A stretch of DNA of 64,000 nt from Ardenticatenaceae bacterium (lineage in GTDB: Bacteria; Chloroflexota; Anaerolineae; Promineifilales; Promineifilaceae), in contig JACKBV010000024.1 in the NCBI GenBank assembly GCA_020634315.1, forward strand, positions 8,668 to 72,667, in the 5' to 3' direction. The stretch's first letter is position 1. Every line of letters begins with the position of its first letter. A program made the translations under genes and the position numbers. Below, in pieces: positions 45,403-53,573 of the stretch. The notes below the pieces were generated by a model. The model ran no database searches. It saw nothing but the letters and a program-made list of their open reading frames with translations, and had not been told where the DNA came from.

Positions 45403-45454
45403 TAGGGCAAATTTCGTAGATGGATAGGGTTCGTTTTCCTGAGAAGGAGGCCGC

Positions 45455-45517
45455 ATGAAACTTAACAACCAATGTGTTGAACCAGATTTATTTATCGTTG
45501 TGGAGGAGAAGCAATGA
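45455..45517 (+). CDS. 20-residue upstream ORF coupled to the EAD gene
   Basis: ATG 45455 follows AAGGAGG by four bases, the best ribosome site in the region. It encodes MKLNNQCVEPDLFIVVEEKQ and stops at a TGA that overlaps the next start (ATGA at 45514). The peptide is acidic at its end and has no signal or repeated codons. A leader that couples translation to the downstream gene is the simplest reading. A small protein with its own role is possible. It also supplies the purine-rich GGAGGAG site for the next gene. Confidence 0.5.
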   Translation: MKLNNQCVEPDLFIVVEEKQ

Positions 45518-46050
45518 TTGGGTATCATGTCGAAAACATCAGTCGTTTGCTGAATGATACGTTCTCGAAGGAAGAGTTGGTGGCTCATGCTGTGGGGATG
45601 ACTTTCTGGCTGAATGATCCGGAGATTTTGCATGAAGATAAGGAAGTGCTGGCGGTTGCCATGACGAGTTATGCGGCCAGCCGCTCGCGTACCTATCCAT
45701 TTTCATTGGTGGAAGAGTTGTTGCATTGGGCCAGGATGAATGCGTCGCCGACGCTGTATGAGAAGTATGAGCCGTATTATCCACCGACGGGGCCGCAACG
45801 GAAACGGCCGTTACACTTGGTGCGGTTGTGTTTGCGGCTGGCGTGGGATCTCAGCACCTACGAATTGCGTGCCGTTTGCCGCTGGCTGCAAGTAGACCCT
45901 GATTTATTTGGGTTGGCGGAGCACCCGCCAGCCATTGAAGAAATTATTAGTCTGGTGAATTACTTTGATAAAAATGGGCGTATGGATGCATTTTTAGCCG
46001 CTTGTGACAGTTTGCGCCCCGGCATTGGCGATGATCTAGAAGCCGTGTAA
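45514..46050 (+). CDS. Standalone protein of two EAD-like adaptor domains
   Basis: 178 residues, ATG 45514 behind GGAGGAG. Two similar all-helical halves are visible. Residues about 5-88 (ISRLLNDTFSKEELVAHAVGM ... LVEELLHWARMNASPTLYEKY) and about 100-175 (RLAWDLSTYELRAVCRWLQVD ... EEIISLVNYFDKNGRMDAFLAAC) both follow the effector-associated-domain pattern: an LLxxxFsxeEL start, a middle acidic loop, a Lixyxxrxgrlxel helix and an RP/NP end. These death-like adaptors recruit effectors in bacterial conflict systems. No NACHT, protease, TIR or helicase gene adjoins it, so the partner must be elsewhere. A strong terminator follows. Confidence 0.6.
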   Translation: MIGYHVENISRLLNDTFSKEELVAHAVGMTFWLNDPEILHEDKEVLAVAMTSYAASRSRTYPFSLVEELLHWARMNASPTLYEKYEPYYPPTGPQRKRPLHLVRLCLRLAWDLSTYELRAVCRWLQVDPDLFGLAEHPPAIEEIISLVNYFDKNGRMDAFLAACDSLRPGIGDDLEAV

Positions 46051-46074
46051 CGGTTTAGTCGGCGCTGTTATTTG

Positions 46075-46124
46075 CTGCGTATGGCGTAACACTCTCGGTT
46101 ACGCCATACGCAGTTTTATTTTTT
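46075..46124 (+). terminator. Strong terminator after the EAD gene
   Basis: Perfect 16-bp stem (46075-46090 with 46098-46113) and 7-base loop, followed by TTTTATTTTTT. It abuts the end of msrA, which converges on it. Confidence 0.9.
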
Positions 46125-46661
46125 CAACTGATCGACAAATTTTTGGCGGAATTTCTTTACCTTAGGCGCGACGACAAACATGCAGTACGGCTGGTAAGCA
46201 TTGTTGGCGTAATATTCCTGGTGATAATCTTCAGCTTCGTAAAATGTGTCAAATGGTGTTACCTCGGTGACGATGGGGTCAGCCCAAATGTGTGCCGCGT
46301 TCATTGCGGCGATTACGTCTTCGGCCACTGCTTTTTGGGTGTCGTCATGGTAAAAGATGGCTGAACGATATTGTGGGCCTACGTCGTTTCCCTGCCGATT
46401 CAGGGTCGTTGGATCGTGGACGGTGAAAAAGACTTGCAGCAGCTCTTTGAAGCTGACAATGGCCGGATCATAAGTGATTTGCACGACTTCGGCGTGACCG
46501 GTTGTCCCGTTGCAGACTGCTTTATAACTGGGATTAACGATGTGCCCGCCGCTGTAACCAGAAGCAACGCTGTCAACGCCGCGCAGTTGGTCGTAAACGG
46601 CTTCTAGACACCAAAAACAGCCCCCGCCTAATGTTGCTACTTCTTTGCCATTTGTGTTCAT
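46116..46661 (-). CDS. msrA: Peptide-methionine (S)-S-oxide reductase
   Basis: 181 residues, usual length. The catalytic motif GGGCFWCLEAV (14-24) with the nucleophilic Cys is present. GYSGGHIVNPSYKAVCNGTTGHAEVVQI, DPTTLNRQGNDVGPQYRSAIFY and EDYHQEYY are the expected family blocks. It repairs oxidised methionine in the cytoplasm using thioredoxin. The C-terminus lacks the resolving Cys pair typical of E. coli MsrA, so recycling may use another Cys. The start is ATG 46661. It stands alone, converging with the EAD gene. Confidence 0.96.
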   Translation of the reverse strand: MNTNGKEVATLGGGCFWCLEAVYDQLRGVDSVASGYSGGHIVNPSYKAVCNGTTGHAEVVQITYDPAIVSFKELLQVFFTVHDPTTLNRQGNDVGPQYRSAIFYHDDTQKAVAEDVIAAMNAAHIWADPIVTEVTPFDTFYEAEDYHQEYYANNAYQPYCMFVVAPKVKKFRQKFVDQLKK

Positions 46662-46785
46662 ATTATCCTTCCCTATGCTATCACCGCCGTTATCGGGTGG
46701 GCGGTGTGGAATTTCTTGGATTGTGGCTTGTAAATGTTACAGAATTCTTAGCAGCGTGTTGATTCTTAGCGGGGGTTAATGGAGT

Positions 46786-46807
46786 GGGGGAAACGGCCGT
46801 TTCCCCC
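46786..46807. repeat. 22-bp extended copy of the iterated palindrome (G5 arms)
   Basis: A perfect dyad of G5-AAACGG and its complement, in a non-coding gap upstream of msrA. The same core is flanked by different but equally symmetric arms at 28419-28440. Confidence 0.9.
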
Positions 46808-46853
46808 ATAACTAACGCATTTCATCTAACTGCACAGGAGCCATGCACAGGCA

Positions 46854-48368
46854 TTACTCGCTGTTGCTGGGAGCTTTTTCCGATAGAGATGAGGCCGCTG
46901 CCAGCGGCGGAGTCTCTATCACATCCGACGGCCGTGTATCAATGGCTGTCCGTCGTTGGTTTTGCCGCTCAATAATTTGCCAGACAGTGCGCAAAATAAT
47001 CTTGATGTCCAGCAAAATAGACCAGTTTTCCGAATACCACAAATCATATTTGGTACGTTCGGCAATGGAGGTGTCACCACGCAAACCATTCACCTGTGCC
47101 CAGCCAGTCATGCCCCCTTTTTCCTTATGCCGTTCCATGTAGCGAGGCACATTGCCACGAAACTGCTCGACATAGTGCGCTTGTTCCGGGCGTGGCCCAA
47201 CCAGACTCATTTCGCCGAGAAAGACATTGATAAGGTTTGGCAGTTCGTCAATTTCCACTTTGCGCAGCAAGGCGCCCAGTTTGGTTTGGCGTGGATCGTT
47301 ATCGGTTGTCCAGCCTGGGCCATGTTTTTCGGCGTCGCGGCGCATGGAACGGAATTTGATCATCAAGAAGGGCTTGCCATCAAGACCCATGCGCTCCTGC
47401 ACAAAGAAGGCGGGGCCGGGCGATTCTAATTTGATGGCAATGGCAACAAGCAGCATCAGCGGCGAGAGGACGATTAAGCCAAACGCCGAACCGGTTAGAT
47501 CCATGAGTCGTTTGAAGATGAGCAAGTAGCCGCGCAGGGCGAAGTCGCGGACAGAAAGCAGCGGCAGTCCACCCAGGTCGTCAATGTCTGCTTCTGAGGT
47601 GATGAACTGGAAGATGTCGGGAAATACTTTGATGGAAACGCGACCGCGTTCGCAGTAGGAGATGACGCGAATGGTTTCGCGGTGTCCCCGTTCTGGCATG
47701 GCAATGATGACTTCGGCGATGTCGTATTCTTCGATGAGGTTGGGCAGGTCTTCGGGGACACCTAGAACAGGGAAGCCGAGCATCTCTTTAACGGCCGTTT
47801 CCCCATCCTCCGCAATCAACCCCACCACGTCATACCCCAAATAAGGCGACCACAAAATGCGCTGCAAAATGATGCGTGCCGTGTCCCCTGTCCCCACAAT
47901 CAGCAGCCGGTCTGTGCCAAAGCCGCGCTGGCGCAGCGACGTGCGAATCAGATAATGGATGCCACGCCCAACCATCAACAAAATGATTGTGAACAGCCAG
48001 GCGTAAATGATCATCCCGCGCGGATAATCCATGATCGCCTCATCATTTTTAAAGATGAAGGCGACAATGGCGACGGACATCATTGTCCCCAAGGAGACGC
48101 CCACAATGACCCGGTACAGTTGGTCTACGCGTGACACGGCGCGGGGAATGTAGTAATGACCGGACAACAAAAGCACGGTCATGATGGAGATGACTTGCAC
48201 CACCAACAGCCCGGTGTACCGACTTAGGGGGACAATTTGTGTCAGTTCATCGGGCCAGGGGAACCAGATCCGTATTTGATAAGCCAGGATAAAGGCAACG
48301 GCCGTTAACAAAATGTCAGAAAAATAAAGCGTGATTGTATAAATGGTGCGAACTTGCTGATTCTTCAT
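46854..48368 (-). CDS. Polyprenyl-phosphate sugar-1-phosphate transferase (WcaJ/WbaP-like)
   Basis: 504 residues. Four to five N-terminal membrane helices are followed by a Rossmann-like domain (VGTGDTARIILQRIL) as in CoA_binding_3 proteins. The C-terminal catalytic domain has KRLMDLTGSAFGLIVLSPL, SPGPAFFVQERMGLDGKPF, KFRSMRRDAE, IDELPNLINVFLGEMSLVGPRP and GMTGWAQVNGLRGDT. It starts exopolysaccharide or O-antigen repeat units by moving a sugar phosphate to undecaprenyl phosphate on the inner face of the membrane. No other capsule genes are adjacent, which is unusual. A candidate promoter lies 31 bases upstream of the start. Confidence 0.93.
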   Translation of the reverse strand: MKNQQVRTIYTITLYFSDILLTAVAFILAYQIRIWFPWPDELTQIVPLSRYTGLLVVQVISIMTVLLLSGHYYIPRAVSRVDQLYRVIVGVSLGTMMSVAIVAFIFKNDEAIMDYPRGMIIYAWLFTIILLMVGRGIHYLIRTSLRQRGFGTDRLLIVGTGDTARIILQRILWSPYLGYDVVGLIAEDGETAVKEMLGFPVLGVPEDLPNLIEEYDIAEVIIAMPERGHRETIRVISYCERGRVSIKVFPDIFQFITSEADIDDLGGLPLLSVRDFALRGYLLIFKRLMDLTGSAFGLIVLSPLMLLVAIAIKLESPGPAFFVQERMGLDGKPFLMIKFRSMRRDAEKHGPGWTTDNDPRQTKLGALLRKVEIDELPNLINVFLGEMSLVGPRPEQAHYVEQFRGNVPRYMERHKEKGGMTGWAQVNGLRGDTSIAERTKYDLWYSENWSILLDIKIILRTVWQIIERQNQRRTAIDTRPSDVIETPPLAAASSLSEKAPSNSE

Positions 48369-48398
48369 TGTGTTTTACCAGATGGATAACCTATCATA

Positions 48399-48426
48399 AT
48401 TGTAACAGAGGGCGGCAGTGCTTCAA
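48399..48426 (-). promoter_or_regulatory. Candidate promoter of the sugar-phosphate transferase gene
   Basis: On the minus strand TTGAAG (48426-48421), 16-bp spacer, TACAAT (48404-48399). Start expected near 48392. Confidence 0.45.
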
Positions 48427-48503
48427 CCTGACAAACCACTGCTATCCTGTCGTTTAGAAGCCTATTAGACAACGCGCAAAACGGTTGCATTTCTGCCTGT
48501 TGC

Positions 48504-48517
48504 GTAATACGTATTAC
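48504..48517. promoter_or_regulatory. 14-bp perfect palindrome upstream of the CtpA gene
   Basis: GTAATACGTATTAC lies 30 bases before the ATG at 48548, in the leader or promoter zone. Its size and position suit a repressor operator. No matching second copy was noticed nearby. Confidence 0.45.
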
Positions 48518-48547
48518 ACAAAACTCATTCACCCTGGGAGTATCGGT

Positions 48548-49759
48548 ATGAAATCACGCTTTTTGACCACCATGTTGATCATTGCCTTTGCCTTTATCGG
48601 ATTAAACATCGGTTATGTTTGGGGACAATCGTCACTTGCCCCAATCCAAGTCTTTCAGGCAGCAGATGCGGCACAGCCAGACACATTTGCGCCATTTTGG
48701 GAAGTGTGGAGTCTGGTGCATACGCGTTATTATGAACAGCCGGTAGATGACGTGGCCCTGACCCAAGGAGCGATTGAGGGGATGTTGGCTGCGTTGGGCG
48801 ACCAACACACGCGTTACCTGTCGCCCCAAGATGAGCTGGCGGCGCGTGAGCGCATGTCTGGTGAATTTCAGGGAATTGGGGCGGAGATAGAGAGCGCGGA
48901 TGGCAAGATCACCATCGTTTCCCCCCTTGATGGCTCTCCTGCATTGGCGGCTGGCTTGCAGCCGGGCGACATTTTGCGTGAGGCTGATGGCGTGGTGCTG
49001 ACGGGCATGGATGTCAGTGAAGCGGCTGCGCTGGTGCGCGGGCCGGCCGGGACGACGGTGAGCCTGCTCATTGAACGGGGTGACGAAACGTTTACGGTGG
49101 ATATTGTGCGCGATGTCATCCTTTTATCCAGTGTGCGCAGCGAAATGTTGGCTGACAACATCGCCTATTTGCGCTTGAGCCAATTTGGCGATCAGTCGGC
49201 GGACGAAATTGAGACGCAGTTGAGCGACTTGCTGGCGCAAAATCCGGTTGGGTTGATTTTGGATTTGCGGCGTAATCCGGGTGGTGGACTGAATACGGCC
49301 GTTTCCATTGCCGACCAATTCCTGCCCGAAGGCACCATTCTTGTCGAACAATTTGGCGATGGCGAAGCGACCACATTTGCAGCCACCGCCAAGGGCATTG
49401 CCGAAGATATTCCGCTGGTCGTCTTGATTGACGAGGGCAGCGCCAGCGCCTCTGAAGTTTTAGCCGGAGCCATTCAGGATCGTCAACGAGGTGTGCTAAT
49501 TGGCACGACATCCTTTGGCAAAGGCACGGTGCAAACCTGGCATGCGCTCAGCGACGGCGGCGGCGTGCGTATTACCATTGCTCGCTGGCTCACGCCGGAC
49601 GAGAACTGGGTTCACGAAACGGGCTTGGAGCCTGACTATTACATTTCCTTGCCAGATGTGGAAAACGGCGCGGAGTTTACGGATACGCAGTTGCAAGCGG
49701 CCGTTGATTATTTGTTGGGGAATCCGGTGATCAGTGTGCCGCCCACAGATGATGAATGA
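48548..49759 (+). CDS. C-terminal processing peptidase (S41, CtpA-like)
   Basis: 403 residues from ATG 48548, behind GGGAG; the frame from 48485 has no ribosome site. An N-terminal hydrophobic helix (TTMLIIAFAFIGLNIGYVWG) anchors or exports it. A PDZ domain (about 95-180, GIGAEIESADGKITIVSPLDGSPA) is followed by the S41 core: GLILDLRRNPGGGLN, the catalytic Ser in DEGSASASE and the Lys in TSFGKGTVQ. It is a tail-specific protease of the cell envelope. It converges with recN, separated by a hairpin. Confidence 0.92.
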   Translation: MKSRFLTTMLIIAFAFIGLNIGYVWGQSSLAPIQVFQAADAAQPDTFAPFWEVWSLVHTRYYEQPVDDVALTQGAIEGMLAALGDQHTRYLSPQDELAARERMSGEFQGIGAEIESADGKITIVSPLDGSPALAAGLQPGDILREADGVVLTGMDVSEAAALVRGPAGTTVSLLIERGDETFTVDIVRDVILLSSVRSEMLADNIAYLRLSQFGDQSADEIETQLSDLLAQNPVGLILDLRRNPGGGLNTAVSIADQFLPEGTILVEQFGDGEATTFAATAKGIAEDIPLVVLIDEGSASASEVLAGAIQDRQRGVLIGTTSFGKGTVQTWHALSDGGGVRITIARWLTPDENWVHETGLEPDYYISLPDVENGAEFTDTQLQAAVDYLLGNPVISVPPTDDE

Positions 49760-49782
49760 TGCAGCGACGCGGGGAATCTCCG

Positions 49783-49814
49783 GGAGGCTCTTTGCCACGC
49801 GGTAAAAAGCCTCC
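49783..49814. terminator. Hairpin between the convergent CtpA and recN genes
   Basis: GGAGGCT pairs with AGCCTCC, and the inner TTTGCC with GGTAAA. It lies in the 79-base gap. U-tracts are poor on both strands, so termination is only probable. Confidence 0.5.
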
Positions 49815-49838
49815 GTGAGGTTTTGCAGATTGTGCGCG

Positions 49839-51596
49839 TTAAACGGTTCTTTTGAGGGCGCTTTGTTTGGCGGTATGGGCCAGGTCTAAAATGGAGGCGG
49901 CACCGTCGCGGGCGTGTTGTGCCTGTGTGCCGAGCATGGCGGCCAGTTCGGTGATACGGCCGTTTCTGTCCAATGTCTCCACCGCCGTCGTCGTGCGTTC
50001 GTCGCGCTGCCGTTTGCTGACATGAAAATGGGCGTCGCCATATCCGGCCAACTGCGGCAAGTGGGTGACGACGATGACTTGATGATTGGCAACGGCCGTT
50101 AATCCCCACAACTTACGCCCAACAATGTCACCCACACGCCCACCAATCCCCTGGTCAATCTCGTCAAAAATAAGCGTTGGCGTGGCGTCAACTTCAGCCA
50201 ATGCGGTTTTCATTGCCAGCATCAGCCGCGCCGTTTCGCCGCCGCTGGCGACTTTTGCCATCGGTTTCATCGGTTCGCCAGGGTTCGTAGAGATGAGGAA
50301 TTCCACCTGGTCATAGCCAGTCTGGTCAAAGGCAAACCGTTCCTCGCCAACAAAAAGGCCGTTGGCGTCTGGCTCTGTGGTGAAGGAAACGGAGAAGCGT
50401 GCGCCAGCCATGCTCAATTCGGCCAGATGTTCCTCGACAGAGCGAGAAAGGGTAACGGCCGCTTCCTGCCGTTTTTGTGACAGCGCCTGTGCCAGTTTGC
50501 CTAAATGGCGCAGCATGGCCGTCTGTTCCTTCTCCAGTTGAGCGATACGTTCCTCGCTGTGTGTAATTTGCTCCAATTCCACCGCAGCTTTGTCGCGCAG
50601 CGCCAAAATAGCTGGAATGTCCGCGCCATACTTGCGCTTCAACAAATTAATCAACTCCAGCCGTTCTTCCACCTGGTTGAGCCGTTCCGGGTTGAATTCC
50701 AGCTCATCCAGGTACAGTTGCAGCTCACCGGCCAATTCGCTAACCTGGAAGGCCAGCCCTTGCAACGTTTCCAGCCGTGTGTTTTGTGTTTCGTCGAAGC
50801 GCGTTAGCTGGCTGAGCGCCCGTTCTGCCTGGCCGAGCAGGTCAACCACATTTTGCCCTTCGTCATCGACGCCCGTCATGGCGGCAACGGCTTCAGTTGC
50901 CGCACGCGTCAAGTGTTCGGCGTTTGCCAGCCGTTCACGCTCAACGCGCAGTTCATCCTCTTCGCCTGGTTTCAGTTTGGCGGCGTCAATTTCTTGGATT
51001 TGAAATTGCAGCATGTCTATGCGCTGCGCCAAAATGCGCTCGTCCTGGCGCAGCCCTTGCAGTTCACGCTGAATCAGGCTCAGTTTGCTCACTTCATGGG
51101 CAAATGCTTTTTGCGCTTTTTCCAGTCGGGCGTAGGCGTCGAGCAGGGGCAGGTGGGAGCGTGGCTTGAGCAGCGAGAGGTGGTCGCCTTGCCCATGAAT
51201 GTCGATGAGGGGAGCGGCGATGTCGCGCAATAAGGTGAGGTTGATGGAACGGCCGTTTACGCGAACGATGTTACGGCCGTTCACGCGCAGCTCCCTGGCA
51301 AGGACAATCTCATCCCCAAATTCTTCGTCGTCGTCCAATCCCTCCGCTTGCAGCAAAGGCAAAATTTGGGCGCGTAATTGGTCATCCAGCCGGAAAGTCG
51401 CTTCTACAAACGCCTGTTCACAGCCAGCGCGTACCATTGTCGTATCGCTGCGCCCGCCCAAAACAAGCATAACGGCATCTAGAATGATCGATTTTCCAGC
51501 CCCGGTTTCCCCGGTGAGGACGTTAAAGCCTGCGTCAAATTGGAGACGCAGGTCATCAATGATGGCGAAGTTGCGGATGTACAGTTCCGATAACAT
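49839..51596 (-). CDS. recN: DNA repair protein RecN
   Basis: 585 residues, near the usual 550. MLSELYIRNFAIIDDLRLQF and GETGAGKSIILDAV (Walker A) are at the N-terminus. Long coiled-coil arms fill about 150-390. The C-terminal half has VASGGETARLMLAMK, LIFDEIDQGIGG (Walker B) and VVTHLPQLA. This SMC-like ATPase bridges and protects broken DNA ends. It is first of a leftward run with the B-box protein gene, which follows in the opposite order upstream (start 51596, previous stop 51618). Confidence 0.96.
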   Translation of the reverse strand: MLSELYIRNFAIIDDLRLQFDAGFNVLTGETGAGKSIILDAVMLVLGGRSDTTMVRAGCEQAFVEATFRLDDQLRAQILPLLQAEGLDDDEEFGDEIVLARELRVNGRNIVRVNGRSINLTLLRDIAAPLIDIHGQGDHLSLLKPRSHLPLLDAYARLEKAQKAFAHEVSKLSLIQRELQGLRQDERILAQRIDMLQFQIQEIDAAKLKPGEEDELRVERERLANAEHLTRAATEAVAAMTGVDDEGQNVVDLLGQAERALSQLTRFDETQNTRLETLQGLAFQVSELAGELQLYLDELEFNPERLNQVEERLELINLLKRKYGADIPAILALRDKAAVELEQITHSEERIAQLEKEQTAMLRHLGKLAQALSQKRQEAAVTLSRSVEEHLAELSMAGARFSVSFTTEPDANGLFVGEERFAFDQTGYDQVEFLISTNPGEPMKPMAKVASGGETARLMLAMKTALAEVDATPTLIFDEIDQGIGGRVGDIVGRKLWGLTAVANHQVIVVTHLPQLAGYGDAHFHVSKRQRDERTTTAVETLDRNGRITELAAMLGTQAQHARDGAASILDLAHTAKQSALKRTV

Positions 51597-51617
51597 AGCG
51601 TCTTGCGTGTTCCGTGA

Positions 51618-52580
51618 TTATTTCATTTGATAAAAAGCCGCGCTAGAGGCGACAAACGTATAAATGCCAGGAACTAAAAGCCCGGTGATACCAGCTAAAT
51701 TGCCATACAGAAGCGCTAGAATGCCTGGTAGACCTGCGACCAGCCCGCCAATAATGACGGTGGCGGCGACGACATGTGGCAAATAACGACCGCGCCGCCG
51801 CCCAATGGCTGCTTTGGTGACGCGCCCAATGAAGCCGCCAATCAATCCACCAATGAAAAAGGTGAGCAGAATGAAAAAGAAGCTGCCGGAAAGCTGCAAC
51901 ATGATGAAGCCGGCGAGCAAGCTTATGGGGAGCGAAACGAGCGGCGCAACAAGATAATCAAGCGGTTTGGCGGTGAAAAAGACGGATTCCGCTTCGCGGA
52001 TGCAGTCGGGGCAGCGGTAGCCAACGGGGGTTTTGATGGCGCATTGGCTGCAAATGGGCTTGTGGCAGCTGTAACAGCGCAAGGCGGTGGCCCGGTTTGG
52101 ATGCCGGTAGCAAACAAGGTCGTAGGTGTCGCTAACGGCCGTTTCCTCATGGACATCTGCTGTCGCTTCGGAATAGCTGGTTGGGGTTGGTGGCTCAATG
52201 GTCGTTGCCGCGCGGGGTTGTGCCGGTTTGGTCGCTTCTTCCAGCCATGTCTGCGTTTGTTGAAAAGGATCGGCCGTTTCTGGGGTGGAAACGGCCGTTT
52301 CCGCTGCGGCATCATTGACAACCAACTCGCCATGCAGCTGCGCCAATCCTGTTTGCGCCTGCACATTCTCCGGTTCCAGAGCCAAAACTTTTTGATAGGC
52401 GGCTTCTCTTTCCGCCAATTCTGGCGCTAATTCCGCCACACCCAGCCACGCTTCAACAGCGTCTGGTGCTTCGTCGATAATTTGTTGATAGAGAGTCAAA
52501 GCTGCCGCCCGTTTGCCATTGTTGGCAACGCTTTCTGCTTGTCGCAGCAGCGTGCGCAGCCGGGGTCCACTAATGGTCAT
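51618..52580 (-). CDS. TPR and B-box zinc finger membrane protein
   Basis: 320 residues; ATG 52580 follows AAAGGA by five bases. Residues 1-70 look like two tetratricopeptide-type helical pairs (AAALTLYQQIIDEAPDAVEAWLGVAEL). A low-complexity linker with ETAVS twice, from palindrome copies, follows. Next comes a B-box-like zinc finger, CYRHPNRATALRCYSCHKPICSQC with a further CPDC, as found before rhomboids. The C-terminal 120 residues have three or four membrane helices without a rhomboid catalytic Ser/His. It is probably a membrane scaffold; function unknown. It is 21 bp upstream of recN. Confidence 0.75.
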   Translation of the reverse strand: MTISGPRLRTLLRQAESVANNGKRAAALTLYQQIIDEAPDAVEAWLGVAELAPELAEREAAYQKVLALEPENVQAQTGLAQLHGELVVNDAAAETAVSTPETADPFQQTQTWLEEATKPAQPRAATTIEPPTPTSYSEATADVHEETAVSDTYDLVCYRHPNRATALRCYSCHKPICSQCAIKTPVGYRCPDCIREAESVFFTAKPLDYLVAPLVSLPISLLAGFIMLQLSGSFFFILLTFFIGGLIGGFIGRVTKAAIGRRRGRYLPHVVAATVIIGGLVAGLPGILALLYGNLAGITGLLVPGIYTFVASSAAFYQMK

Positions 52581-52601
52581 GACAATCCTTTATTGGTAAC
52601 T

Positions 52602-52662
52602 GGTAATCGGTGGCACTTTGCGTGTATTCAACTTGCTATTTAACGAGAATTCACCGATTACC
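52602..52662. repeat. Inverted GGTAATCGGTG element
   Basis: GGTAATCGGTG (52602-52612) and its exact complement (52652-52662) bracket 39 bases in the gap between nadK and the B-box gene. A third related copy, CCGATTACCGGTCACTG, occurs in the nadK-hisS gap near 53555. Confidence 0.6.
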
Positions 52663-52678
52663 GGCCACTGTCTACTGT

Positions 52679-53521
52679 TTACTCGTTTTGTTGTCGGGCG
52701 TGCCCTAAACGCCGCATCAGGCGGCGATAGAAATAGCCCGCACTTTCCACGCGAATAAAGGAGCATGTGTGCTCACATTTCTTGATAATTACTTTATCAC
52801 CATCTTGCAGTGTCAGCCCATCTTGCCCATCGGCCATTAATGCCGCTTCATGATCCATGTTCACATCAATGGTGATGGTGGCATTTTCATGGAGAACCAA
52901 TGCCCGATCCAGGCTGAGATGGGCCGCTACGGGCACAACGATGAAGTTTTGCAATTGTGGTGGCAGCAGCGGCCCTCCGGCGGCCATTGAATAAGCGGTG
53001 GAGCCGGTGGGCGTGGCAATGATCAGGGCATCGGCTGTGTATTGGGTGACGTAATCCCCATCGACGCTGAGGAGCAGGCGCAGCAGGCGTGCCTGACGGC
53101 CGCGCCCGACGACGACGTCGTTGAGGGCGGTGTGGCTGGTGAGGATACGGCCGTTACGCTCCAACTCTGCCTGCAACATCAAGCGCCGCTCCAGCCAATA
53201 GTCACCTTGCAACACCTTGCTCAGCTTCTCTTGCCAATTGTCAACCTGTGCTTCGCTGAGAAAGCCAACGCGCCCCATGTTGATGCCAAAAATGGGGACG
53301 TTGTGCGGCACCGTGAGGCGGGCCGCACGCAATGTTGAGCCATCGCCGCCGAGCACAATGAGGAAGGCAAAACGGGACATACGGCCGTTTACGTCATCCT
53401 CATCCCAGGTGGAACCAGCCCAGGCTGAATGTCCTTGTGCAGTTAGCCACGCTTCAATATCGGCGGCCATTTGCGCCGTCGCCGGGATGCGTGGCTGGTG
53501 TAAAATGCCAATAAGGGTCAT
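52679..53521 (-). CDS. nadK: NAD kinase
   Basis: 280 residues. The signature GGDGSTLRAAR follows strand FLIVL, and INMGRVGFLSE, ALNDVVVGRG and ALIIATPTGSTAYSMAAGGPLL are the expected ATP-NAD kinase blocks. It makes NADP from NAD; zwf in this window produces NADPH from the product. No good ribosome site before ATG 53521. It lies between hisS (53 bp upstream) and the B-box gene in the same direction. Confidence 0.95.
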   Translation of the reverse strand: MTLIGILHQPRIPATAQMAADIEAWLTAQGHSAWAGSTWDEDDVNGRMSRFAFLIVLGGDGSTLRAARLTVPHNVPIFGINMGRVGFLSEAQVDNWQEKLSKVLQGDYWLERRLMLQAELERNGRILTSHTALNDVVVGRGRQARLLRLLLSVDGDYVTQYTADALIIATPTGSTAYSMAAGGPLLPPQLQNFIVVPVAAHLSLDRALVLHENATITIDVNMDHEAALMADGQDGLTLQDGDKVIIKKCEHTCSFIRVESAGYFYRRLMRRLGHARQQNE

Positions 53522-53573
53522 AGGGGTTTTACGTTACTGTGCTAGTTGTTTTGCCGATTACCGGTCACTGATG

